From contig CAVZXS010000011.1 in NCBI GenBank assembly GCA_963779325.1, positions 682,001 to 746,000 on the forward strand: a DNA stretch of 64,000 bases. Reading direction: 5' to 3'. Under the pieces are notes generated by a model. The model saw only the letters and a list, made by a program, of their open reading frames with translations, did not search any database and was not told where the DNA came from. Positions 46,398 through 54,283 of this stretch are shown here, one piece after another. Each line of letters opens with the position of its first letter. Positions within the stretch are counted from its first letter, which is position 1. The stretch comes from CAVZXS01 sp963779325 (GTDB lineage Bacteria > Bacteroidota > Bacteroidia > Chitinophagales > Chitinophagaceae). The position numbers and the translations under genes are program-made.

Positions 46398-46568
46398 TTT
46401 CGGTTTGAGGAAATGAATTGGCTCTTATGAAGTTAAACTATATAGTCGTAATATTTTCTTAACACTTCAAAAGGAATCGTTAAAATCAAAACAATTTAAA
46501 TCAATGAATGCTCATCGATATATAAACGAAAATCACGGGTTAAACTATTACAACTATCCCGAAAACAC

Positions 46569-47642
46569 CTACGCAAACCTCTCAGCAAACTCCTTCATCA
46601 AATCGGTTATAGCTTTTACACTTTCCAAACCAAGCGCATTGTACATAGAAACCCTGAAGCCGCCTACACTTCGGTGGCCTTTCACTCCGTACATGTTTTC
46701 AGCTTTACACAAATCCAAAAATTCTTTTTCTAATTTTTCATCTTCCATTACAAACACTGCGTTCATATGGCTGCGGTCTTCCTTCGCTACTACGCCTTTA
46801 AATACAGGCAGGCTGTCCAATACGGAATAAAACAATTCCGCTTTTTCATTATTTATTTTTTCAATGGCCGCTACGCCGCCTTTATTTTTTAACCAACGCA
46901 GTGTAAGCATGGCAACATATACCGCAAATACCGGCGGCGTATTCAGCATGCTGCCTTCTTTTATATGATTGCGATAGTCGAGTATAGTAGGAATAGCGGC
47001 GGTTACTCTTCCCAAAATATTTTTATTTACTACTACTAAGTTTACACCCGCGGCGCCCATATTTTTTTGTGCGCCGGCATATATCAAATCAAATTTATTA
47101 AAATCGAGCCGGCGGCTCAGTATATCGCTGCTCATATCGGCTACCAGCGGCACGCCGCAATCGTAGGGCATTTTTTTCCACTGCGTACCGGCAATGGTTT
47201 CATTGGTAGTAATATGCAAATAAGCCGAAGCGGGATTTACAGTAAGTTTTTTCGGAATGGTAGTGTAATTGGTATCTTTTGAAGAACCGGCAATCTCCAC
47301 ATTACCAAACAGCTTCGCTTCTTTAATTGCTTTATCGGCCCAGGTACCTGTTTGTGTGTAAGAAGCTGTTTCATTTTTATTGAGCAGGTTCATAGGTACC
47401 TGCATAAACTGCGTAGTAGCGCCGCCATGCAAAAACAATACTTCGTGGTCGCTGTCCAATTCCATTAATTCCTTTACCGTACTGATGGCCTCATTCATTA
47501 CATTTTCAAACAAAGGCGTACGATGTCCTATTTCTAATATAGATAATCCTGAATTATTGAAATTAAGAATGGCCTCACTCGCCTTCTCAAAAACCTCGGC
47601 AGGCAAAATAGAAGGGCCTGCGTTAAAATTATAGATTCCCAT
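46569..47642 (-). CDS. serC: Phosphoserine aminotransferase SerC
   Basis: The 357-residue product has the full length of the family. It starts YNFNAGPSILPAEV, contains LHGGATTQFMQVPMN, and the PLP Lys lies in YAGAQKNMGAAGVN. MEDEKLEKEFL and VKGHRSVGGFRVSMYNAL near the end are also typical. It converts 3-phosphohydroxypyruvate to phosphoserine in serine biosynthesis and can act in pyridoxal phosphate synthesis. The upstream 150 bases hold a palindromic site shared with the divergent fic gene, which may affect its expression. Confidence 0.96.
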   Translation of the reverse strand: MGIYNFNAGPSILPAEVFEKASEAILNFNNSGLSILEIGHRTPLFENVMNEAISTVKELMELDSDHEVLFLHGGATTQFMQVPMNLLNKNETASYTQTGTWADKAIKEAKLFGNVEIAGSSKDTNYTTIPKKLTVNPASAYLHITTNETIAGTQWKKMPYDCGVPLVADMSSDILSRRLDFNKFDLIYAGAQKNMGAAGVNLVVVNKNILGRVTAAIPTILDYRNHIKEGSMLNTPPVFAVYVAMLTLRWLKNKGGVAAIEKINNEKAELFYSVLDSLPVFKGVVAKEDRSHMNAVFVMEDEKLEKEFLDLCKAENMYGVKGHRSVGGFRVSMYNALGLESVKAITDLMKEFAERFA

Positions 47643-47674
47643 TGATAATCTGTCGTTTAACTGAATTACTAAAA

Positions 47675-47701
47675 ACTACTAATAAATGTAAAATTAGTAG
47701 T
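47675..47701. promoter_or_regulatory. Palindromic operator, serC-side copy
   Basis: CTACTAA and TTAGTAG (47676-47682, 47694-47700) are separated by 11 bases, forming a 25-base site extended by one pair on each side. Read towards serC, the right arm runs into TAGTTTTT, close to a -7 box, 30 bases before the serC start. Confidence 0.6.
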
Positions 47702-47749
47702 AACACCGTGTATTCACTATTCCAAAACAAGATATAAAACTACTAAAAG

Positions 47750-47779
47750 CTACTAAAAAGTATAAAATTAGTAGTTTTG
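47750..47779 (+). promoter_or_regulatory. Palindromic operator overlapping the fic -7 box
   Basis: The same CTACTAA-N11-TTAGTAG palindrome recurs at 47750-47774. Its right arm overlaps TAGTTTTG (47772-47779), a full -7 match 16 bases before the fic start. A further CTACTAA half-site lies 10 bases upstream. The layout implies repression by a protein that binds both sites. Confidence 0.6.
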
Positions 47780-47795
47780 GCTAAAATATTTAGAA

Positions 47796-49133
47796 ATGAA
47801 AAAGCCGGAACCGGTTCCAAAAATAAGATTTAGTACTGAGGAAAACATACCTGCATTATTAGAAATACTTACAAACGCTGAACTTGCGAAAGAAGTAAAC
47901 GAAATTGAAAAGGATTATCCTTATTGGGAAAAATTCAAATACAAAACGAAACATCTTAAGTTTAATCAAGAAACATATTGGGCTTTTCTTAAAATTAAAA
48001 GAAAAAGCACTTATCAAATTATTAAACTTGCTTTCGGTGAATTATTTGAATTCAACTATAATACGACTTCAAAAATATTAAGGCAATTGCATGAATTTGA
48101 TCTTCAGTTAGGCGGCTCTTTTGAAGGCAGAGATACGATCCCCGAAGATGAAAAGAACAGGTATTTAATAAGTTCTATAATGGAAGAAGCTATTGCTTCC
48201 AGTCAACTGGAAGGTGCAGTAACAACAAGAGAGATCGCAAAAGACATGCTTCGGTCTGAAAGGGCTCCGAGAAATATTTCAGAACAGATGATACTGAATA
48301 ATTATTTAACTATAAAACATATATCATCTTTAAAAAATGAAAACCTCAGTTTAGATTTAATCAAGCAATTACATAAGTCAATAACGAAAGATACATTTAA
48401 AGACAAATCGTCGGAAGGGTTATTTAGGGATAATGACGATGTTAAAGTAGTAGATGAAATTACTAACGACGTATTCTATCATCCCCCTGAATTTAAACTG
48501 GTAGAGGATTTGATGAAAAAAGTATGTGATTTTGCAAACAGGACAAACAGCAAAGAACATTTTGTTCACCCTGTTTTGAAAGCAATCATACTGCATTTTT
48601 TTATAGGATATATCCACCCTTTTAAAGACGGCAATGGCAGAACCGCAAGGGCTCTATTCTATTGGTATTTAATAAAATCAGGTTATTGGTTAACTGAGTA
48701 TATATCAATTTCAACCGGCATACTTAGTGCCAGAAGCCAATATGCAAAAGCCTATTTGTATACCGAATATGATGAGAACGATTTGACTTACTTTCTGGAT
48801 TATAATCTGGATGCAATGGAAAAGGCCTTATTGGGATTAAAAAATTATATTAAACGTAAAGTGGATGAAAAAAAACAGATGCATCAACTATTGGATTTTG
48901 AACTGTACAATAACAGGCAAATTGACATTATAAAAGAGTTTATCAATAATCCCAATAGAATAATGGATATTAATCAACCGAAAAATAAATTTGATGTGTC
49001 TTATCAAACAGCCAGAGCCGACTTACTTGATTTGGAGAAAAAGGGTATTTTAAAATTGCGAAAAATGAAAAACAAATTTTTGTTTGTAAAATCAGAGAAG
49101 TTTGATATCAATTTGAAAAAGAGCGGTAAGTGA
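47796..49133 (+). CDS. Fic-family AMP-transferase with C-terminal winged helix
   Basis: The 445-residue product has the Fic core motif HPFKDGNGRTARALF, all catalytic residues present, and an N-terminal inhibitory helix (SSQLEGA) of the class II type that blocks ATP binding until relieved. The C-terminal 80 residues (QIDIIKEFI and YQTARADLLDLEKKGILKLRKM) form a winged helix. Fic enzymes attach AMP to partner proteins. Two identical-spaced palindromes upstream suggest that the winged helix represses its own gene. Its N-terminal 100 residues are the DUF4172-like or Fic_N region. It diverges from serC. Confidence 0.92.
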   Translation: MKKPEPVPKIRFSTEENIPALLEILTNAELAKEVNEIEKDYPYWEKFKYKTKHLKFNQETYWAFLKIKRKSTYQIIKLAFGELFEFNYNTTSKILRQLHEFDLQLGGSFEGRDTIPEDEKNRYLISSIMEEAIASSQLEGAVTTREIAKDMLRSERAPRNISEQMILNNYLTIKHISSLKNENLSLDLIKQLHKSITKDTFKDKSSEGLFRDNDDVKVVDEITNDVFYHPPEFKLVEDLMKKVCDFANRTNSKEHFVHPVLKAIILHFFIGYIHPFKDGNGRTARALFYWYLIKSGYWLTEYISISTGILSARSQYAKAYLYTEYDENDLTYFLDYNLDAMEKALLGLKNYIKRKVDEKKQMHQLLDFELYNNRQIDIIKEFINNPNRIMDINQPKNKFDVSYQTARADLLDLEKKGILKLRKMKNKFLFVKSEKFDINLKKSGK

Positions 49134-49136
49134 AAA

Positions 49137-50111
49137 TTATTCTTCTCTCCCGCTGATCTTTCCGTTCTTCCAGGCAGCATTAAGTTCTTCAAATTCTTTC
49201 GCATCTTCTTCAGTCAGTTCTTTATTACTGAGTATTGTCAAATCAGGTTGACCCGCATTTACCCAAGCGGTGTACCAAAATGATGCGACGGCATAAATGG
49301 ATTGCTGAAAACGTCGTTCCGTCATTCCTTTTAATTTGACATCGTACGCAAGCGTAAAAGCGGAAGAGTATTGACGAATCGTGACACCGTTTCGTTCTTC
49401 AAATGCATATTTTCTATCCGGTGGAAATTCTTTTGTCAATTCTCTCTCCATACTTAGTACAGAATCCGCGGCGGCGGCGCTTTCTAAAATTCTTTTCCAA
49501 ATAAAATCGCCGGGGTTTTTTATCAGCTCCGCTTTACCCAAAAAAAAATCCCATTGTTTTTCGGCCAGCAACTCAGGTACACGGCTTTCCCAAAAACCAT
49601 GTATGCCCCGTTGATCTGTTTTTTGTCCGTTGTGATTGCTGCTGGTATGCAGCGGCACATGCGCATCGGCAATATAGTGGCCAATCTCGGCAGACAATTT
49701 TAAAATTTTAAATTGATTTTTTTCTTTAAACGCATTTGTCAACCGCTGCTGCATTATTTGTATCCACCAGGGTACAATACCATGCTGCATCAAACTGTCT
49801 TCTGTAAATTTTTGTACGGCGTCATCCCATTTGCGCGGCAGATCGGGATAAGGATATTGGCCGTAGCTGTCAATATCTATATAATGTCGAGGGCCTTCTT
49901 CAGGTATAGCGTATCTTCTCTTATCGGGGTCAACGGAATGTTCTGTAATAAAATCAATATTGGGTTTGTACAACGCCATCATTTCGGGCGGCAATAAAAA
50001 CACTGCGTGATAATTTATTTTTCGATGGCCGTAAAAGCCCCAGCAAAAACTTTGTTTTGTAAGCAGCAATAATATACCGAGAAGTAATGAGTGGCGAAAT
50101 GCCTTTTTCAT
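49137..50111 (-). CDS. Secreted zinc-dependent phospholipase C / S1-P1 nuclease-type protein
   Basis: From the ATG at 50111 (an in-frame ATG two codons earlier is equally good) the product is 324 residues with a signal peptide (FRHSLLLGILLLLTKQSFC). The mature protein would start at Trp (WGFYGHRKINYHAVF). In this superfamily the N-terminal Trp and the next His bind zinc. Other ligands appear in HYIDIDSYG, EIGHYIADAHVPLHTSSNHNGQ and GIHGFWESRVPEL. It would act on phospholipids or nucleic acids outside the inner membrane. It ends 4 bases from the fic stop, convergent. Confidence 0.85.
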   Translation of the reverse strand: MKKAFRHSLLLGILLLLTKQSFCWGFYGHRKINYHAVFLLPPEMMALYKPNIDFITEHSVDPDKRRYAIPEEGPRHYIDIDSYGQYPYPDLPRKWDDAVQKFTEDSLMQHGIVPWWIQIMQQRLTNAFKEKNQFKILKLSAEIGHYIADAHVPLHTSSNHNGQKTDQRGIHGFWESRVPELLAEKQWDFFLGKAELIKNPGDFIWKRILESAAAADSVLSMERELTKEFPPDRKYAFEERNGVTIRQYSSAFTLAYDVKLKGMTERRFQQSIYAVASFWYTAWVNAGQPDLTILSNKELTEEDAKEFEELNAAWKNGKISGREE

Positions 50112-50165
50112 TTGCATTTTTATTAAAAGAAAAATACGCAACATATTTTACTCTTCAAAACCCGC

Positions 50166-50823
50166 TTACTTTTGGAGGGACTTTTGTGCAGCGAGGGGTA
50201 CTTCCTCATCCACATCAGCCACACCGCCGCTGATGGCAAACTTCATAGCTTCCGAAGCGCTCAGGTTATCAATTTTCTTTATTCGATGCGGCGGAACCAA
50301 ATACACAAAACCGGCTATGGAATAGGAGGAAGGTACATACACCGACTACATGAGTTGTCAATCCAAATTCTTTTAAATCGGTTTCGGTAACAAACCCGAT
50401 ACGATATACCTCTTCATGCTCTATAGATACCAATACAGGTTTATTAAATTTCTTTTTGTTGCCGGCGAAAGCGCCGAAAATATCTTTTGAAGTAGAATAA
50501 ATATATTTAACACCGGGGGTTTTTTCCATCCAGCCGTCAAACAAACTGAACAAGCGGCTTTTTAGCTGAAAAGAACTTACGTAGCCAACAATAATAATGG
50601 TAACAATAATGAGTACAAAACCCAGCCCGTAGTTTTTTACCGTCACTTTCCCGGTTTCATCTTTTTCTGTAAATATAGGTATCCAACTGTCTATACCGGA
50701 TACTACGGAATAAAGCACATAGGCCGTAATGGCTATCGGGGCTATAATGATAAGGCCCTGCAAAAAGAAACCGGGCAGGCGTTTCCAAACGGGTTTCTTT
50801 ATTGTTGAATTTTTCGTCGTCAT
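50166..50823 (-). pseudogene. DUF502 membrane protein, frameshifted near the C-terminus
   Basis: The frame from 50823 encodes two transmembrane helices (GFFLQGLIIIAPIAITAYVLY and YGLGFVLIIVTIIIVGYVSS) and the typical DUF502 middle (PGVKYIYSTSKDIFGAF). After THVVGV the frame goes wrong and stops at 50269. A neighbouring frame continues as YVPSSYSIAGFVYLVPPHRI, then SASEAMKFAISGGVADVDEE, the normal end of the family, to a TAA at 50166-50168. A net one-base shift near 50345 is enough. DUF502 proteins are common in Bacteroidota and uncharacterised. A sequence error is more likely than a real break in so conserved a gene. Confidence 0.8.
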
Positions 50824-50911
50824 CGCAGTTATTCAGGTAAACAGGCGTAAAGATACTTGAAAACTTTACAGCCATTCGTAAAAAATATGGTATAAGCGGG
50901 GAAAAAAAGTG

Positions 50912-50950
50912 ATGGAAACTTTGGTTACGAAAAACGTTTCCATAGTTTTG
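50912..50950 (+). promoter_or_regulatory. Promoter and TetR operator of the efflux operon
   Basis: TTG (50921-50923), 19 bases, TAGTTTTG (50943-50950) is a textbook Bacteroidota promoter. ATGGAAAC (50912-50919) and its exact reverse complement GTTTCCAT (50936-50943) lie over it, 16 bases apart, and form a likely TetR operator. The start of transcription would be about 5 bases before the ATG, so the message is almost leaderless. Confidence 0.72.
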
Positions 50951-50961
50951 CACTTCATTTT

Positions 50962-51597
50962 ATGTTAGTAATAGAACCAAAGGAGCGAATAAGGAGAAAA
51001 GCGAATGACCTGGTCATGCAATACGGCATCCGTTCGGTAAGTATGGATGATATTGCCGCGGCCCTGGGCATAAGCAAAAAAACCATTTACCAGTTTTATG
51101 CCGATAAGGACGAATTGGTAGAGGCTGTAGTAGATGATGAGCTGAGGCAAACAGAAGTCGATTGCCTGTTTTGTAAAACCAATGCGGGTAATGCGGTGGA
51201 GGAAATGGTACTCACAATGGAGCAGATACACGACCAGTTTCAGAATATGAACCCGATGGTATTGTATGATTTACAAAAATTTCATCCCGCCTCTTTCGAA
51301 AAATTTTTGAAACACAAAAATGAATTCCTGTTTAAAGTAATTAAGCAAAATATAGAAAGAGGTGTAAAAGAAGAATTGTACAGGCCCGAAATAAATATTG
51401 ATGTGATAAGCAAATTCCGGCTGGAAGCGCTGATGATACCTTTTAATATTGCCGTATACCCGCCGGGCAAATACAGCCTGGCCGCGGTAACACAGGAAAC
51501 AATGGAACATTTTTTGTATGGCCTGGCAAGTTTGAAAGGTTATAAAATGATTTTAAAATATAAAAAAGATTTTCATAAAAAAATCGAAACCAAATGA
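50962..51597 (+). CDS. TetR/AcrR-family repressor of the efflux operon
   Basis: The 211-residue product has an N-terminal HTH (QYGIRSVSMDDIAAALGISKKTIYQFYADKDELV), standard for TetR, and a helical ligand-binding C-terminal half. It is the first gene of the operon; its stop overlaps the start of the TolC gene (ATGA). A palindrome over its promoter is the probable binding site, so it represses itself and the pump genes until a drug-like ligand binds. Confidence 0.93.
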   Translation: MLVIEPKERIRRKANDLVMQYGIRSVSMDDIAAALGISKKTIYQFYADKDELVEAVVDDELRQTEVDCLFCKTNAGNAVEEMVLTMEQIHDQFQNMNPMVLYDLQKFHPASFEKFLKHKNEFLFKVIKQNIERGVKEELYRPEINIDVISKFRLEALMIPFNIAVYPPGKYSLAAVTQETMEHFLYGLASLKGYKMILKYKKDFHKKIETK

Positions 51598-52994
51598 TGA
51601 ATATAATAAAAACCGCTAAACCATTTTCCCTTATCCTTTTTTTTGCCGCATCCGCACAAGCGCAACAAAAAAATCTTTTCTCTGCAAAACAAGCAGTGGA
51701 GTACGGTCTTAAAAACAGTGTACAGGTTAAAAACGCGTTGCTTGATGTAAAGATTCAGCAACAAACCAACCGTGAATTTACGGCGCTTGCCTACCCGCAA
51801 GTAAGCGGCAGCATGTCAGCCAATTATTTTCCTGCCATTCCGGTTCAATCCATCCCCGACTTTATATCTCCGGCGGTGTATGGTGTATTGGTAGATAAAG
51901 GCGTAAGAGACGGAAATGGTCAGCCGATAGTGCAACCGCAGGGAGATCCGCGAATTTTCCAGGCAAAGTTTGGTACAAATTATACAGCAAGCGGCGGTAT
52001 AGAGATTAGCCAGGTATTATTTGACGGGCAGGTTTTTGTTGGTCTTAAAGCAAGATCATCGGCGATGGAGCTTTCTAAAAAAACCGTTGAGGTAACGGAA
52101 GAACAAATAAAGGCCAATATTTATAAAGTGTATTACCAATTGGTAGTAGGCAAAAAGCAAATGGAGAGTATAGATGCCAATATCGAACGTTTTGAAAAAT
52201 TATTAAAAGATACACGGGAGATTTATAAAAACGGTTTTGCCGAAAAATTGGATGTAGATAAAACAAGCGTTGTATTGAATAATTTAAAAACGGAGAAAAT
52301 TAAAATTGAAAGTTCATTGGAATCGGGCAACAATGCTTTGAAGTTTTTAATGGGTATGCCGCAAAAAGACGACCTGGTTCTTACCGATACTTTGAATGAA
52401 ACGGATTTAAAAAATGACCTGTCGCAGGACAGCGCTGTAGTGTACGATAACAGAAAAGAAATACAGCAACTGAACATCGCTCAAAAATTAGGACAATATA
52501 ATATTGATCGCTACAAGCTCAGTAAAGTTCCTTCCATCGTGGCATTTGGTTCGTACAGCAAAAATGCGCAACGTCAGCAGTTTGATATTTTCAGGGGCGA
52601 GTGGTTTACCACTTCCGTTGTAGGAGTAAAAATTTCGGTACCCATTTTTGACGGTAATGCAAGAAATGCACGTATCAGCAAAGCGAAGCTGGAATTGGCA
52701 AAAACAAAAAATACAACTGACCAGCTAAAAGAGCTGATAGATAACGAAGTGAAACAGGCGCAGCTAAAAATGAAGACCGCTTTGCTTACCATCGACAACC
52801 AGAAAGAAAATATGAAACTGGCTGAGCAGGTGTATAATGTAACAAAGAAAAAATATGAGCAGGGCTTGGGCAGCAACCAGGAAATATATACATCGCAAAC
52901 GGAGCTGCGGGTAGCGCAAACCAATTATTACAGTTCTTTATACGACGCCATCATCGCTAAAATAGATTATTTAAAAGCCATCGGTAAACTATAA
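51594..52994 (+). CDS. TolC-family outer-membrane efflux protein
   Basis: The 466-residue product has a signal peptide (FSLILFFAASAQAQQ). It has two long coiled-coil repeats as in TolC (FSAKQAVEYGLKNSVQVKNALLDV, later QQLNIAQKLGQYNIDRYKLSKVPSIVAFG) and closes with NQEIYTSQTELRVAQTNYYSSLYDAIIAKIDYLKAIGKL, the typical end of OEP domains. It forms the trimeric exit duct for the adaptor and RND pump encoded next. ATG at 51594 overlaps the TetR stop; a second ATG follows at 51597. Confidence 0.94.
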   Translation: MMNIIKTAKPFSLILFFAASAQAQQKNLFSAKQAVEYGLKNSVQVKNALLDVKIQQQTNREFTALAYPQVSGSMSANYFPAIPVQSIPDFISPAVYGVLVDKGVRDGNGQPIVQPQGDPRIFQAKFGTNYTASGGIEISQVLFDGQVFVGLKARSSAMELSKKTVEVTEEQIKANIYKVYYQLVVGKKQMESIDANIERFEKLLKDTREIYKNGFAEKLDVDKTSVVLNNLKTEKIKIESSLESGNNALKFLMGMPQKDDLVLTDTLNETDLKNDLSQDSAVVYDNRKEIQQLNIAQKLGQYNIDRYKLSKVPSIVAFGSYSKNAQRQQFDIFRGEWFTTSVVGVKISVPIFDGNARNARISKAKLELAKTKNTTDQLKELIDNEVKQAQLKMKTALLTIDNQKENMKLAEQVYNVTKKKYEQGLGSNQEIYTSQTELRVAQTNYYSSLYDAIIAKIDYLKAIGKL

Positions 52995-53035
52995 ATTTTT
53001 AAAAAATGATTTTACAGAACTATAAAACTTTATTT

Positions 53036-54241
53036 ATGAAACATAGTGTTTACGTATTGATGATCGCTTCATCAATGCTTTTGTTTTCGGCCTGCGGCGG
53101 TTCAAGAAAAGAAGACAAGGCAGCCCTTGGCGATAAGAAAGCCAAGTTGGAAAAAATAAAAAAAGAGAAAAGTGATTTGGATAATGAAATAAAAAAACTG
53201 GAGCAGGAAATTGCCAAAGCCGATCCCGCTGCGCAAAACGACAGGGCTAAATTAGTAGCGGTATCTACCGTATTGCAACAGGATTTTACACACTATATCG
53301 AATTGCTGGGTAATGTTACTTCGGATAATGTTTCCTATATCTCCCCCAGGGGGCAGCCATCGCAAGTGAAGGCTGTTTATGTAAAAGAAGGCAGTTATGT
53401 AAAAAAGGGACAGTTGTTGTTGAAATTGGACGATGCCATTCTACGTCAAGGTGTTGTCGCTTCGCAAAAACAAACAGAAGGAATAAAAACACAATTAGGT
53501 TTTGCAAAAAATATTTATGAAAGACAAAAGAATTTGTGGGAACAGGGTATTGGCACCGAAGTACAATTACTTACTGCCAAAACGAATGTGGAAGGTCTCG
53601 AGAAAAGCTTAGCATTAGCGCAGCAGGGAACAAGAACTTCTAATGAACAACTAAATACTTCGAATGTGTACAGCGATGTAAACGGGTTGGTAGAAAAAGT
53701 AAATGTAAGAGTTGGAGAAACTTTTACAGGTATGACCGGGAACGGTATTCCCCAAATTCAAATAGTTAATAACAGTTCTTTGAAGGTGGTTATTAATGTG
53801 CCGGAAAATTACAGTACCAAGGTACGATTGGGAAGTGCGGTAGAAGTAGAAGTGCCTGATGCAGGAAAAAAATACACCTCGTCAATAAACGTTTCAGGTC
53901 AATATGTAGACCCTACTTCAAGATCATTTAATGCCGAAGTAAAAATTCCGGGTGGTGGAAATGTACGGGCCAATCAATCGGCAAAGGTTAGAATTATGGA
54001 TTACTCCGCTCCCGATGCCGTTACTGTTCCCATCAATGTAGTGCAGACAGATGAAAAAGGAAAGTATGTATATGTAATGGTGAAAGAGGGTAACAGAACA
54101 GTGGCAAGAAAGAAAACAATTAACATAGGCGAAACGTACAACGGGATGGTGGAAGTAAGAGCAGGACTGACTGCGGGTGAGCAAATTATTACCGAAGGAT
54201 ACCAGGTAGTATACGACGGACAGTTGATTACAACAATATAA
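53036..54241 (+). CDS. RND efflux periplasmic adaptor lipoprotein
   Basis: I prefer the ATG at 53036, whose product starts with a lipoprotein signal (SVYVLMIASSMLLFSACGG); the ATG at 53006 adds ten residues. The mature protein has an N-terminal coiled coil (KLEKIKKEKSDLDNEIKKLEQE), then lipoyl/barrel-sandwich halves (VKAVYVKEGSYVKKGQLLLKLDD, SDVNGLVEKVNVRVGETF), an alpha hairpin, and beta-barrel and membrane-proximal domains. It links TolC and the RND pump. The extra coiled coil before the first lipoyl half is common in Bacteroidota adaptors. Confidence 0.92.
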   Translation: MKHSVYVLMIASSMLLFSACGGSRKEDKAALGDKKAKLEKIKKEKSDLDNEIKKLEQEIAKADPAAQNDRAKLVAVSTVLQQDFTHYIELLGNVTSDNVSYISPRGQPSQVKAVYVKEGSYVKKGQLLLKLDDAILRQGVVASQKQTEGIKTQLGFAKNIYERQKNLWEQGIGTEVQLLTAKTNVEGLEKSLALAQQGTRTSNEQLNTSNVYSDVNGLVEKVNVRVGETFTGMTGNGIPQIQIVNNSSLKVVINVPENYSTKVRLGSAVEVEVPDAGKKYTSSINVSGQYVDPTSRSFNAEVKIPGGGNVRANQSAKVRIMDYSAPDAVTVPINVVQTDEKGKYVYVMVKEGNRTVARKKTINIGETYNGMVEVRAGLTAGEQIITEGYQVVYDGQLITTI

Positions 54242-54283
54242 ACCAAACCTTATTGAGTCACGGGGCTATAAATCATTTTAACT

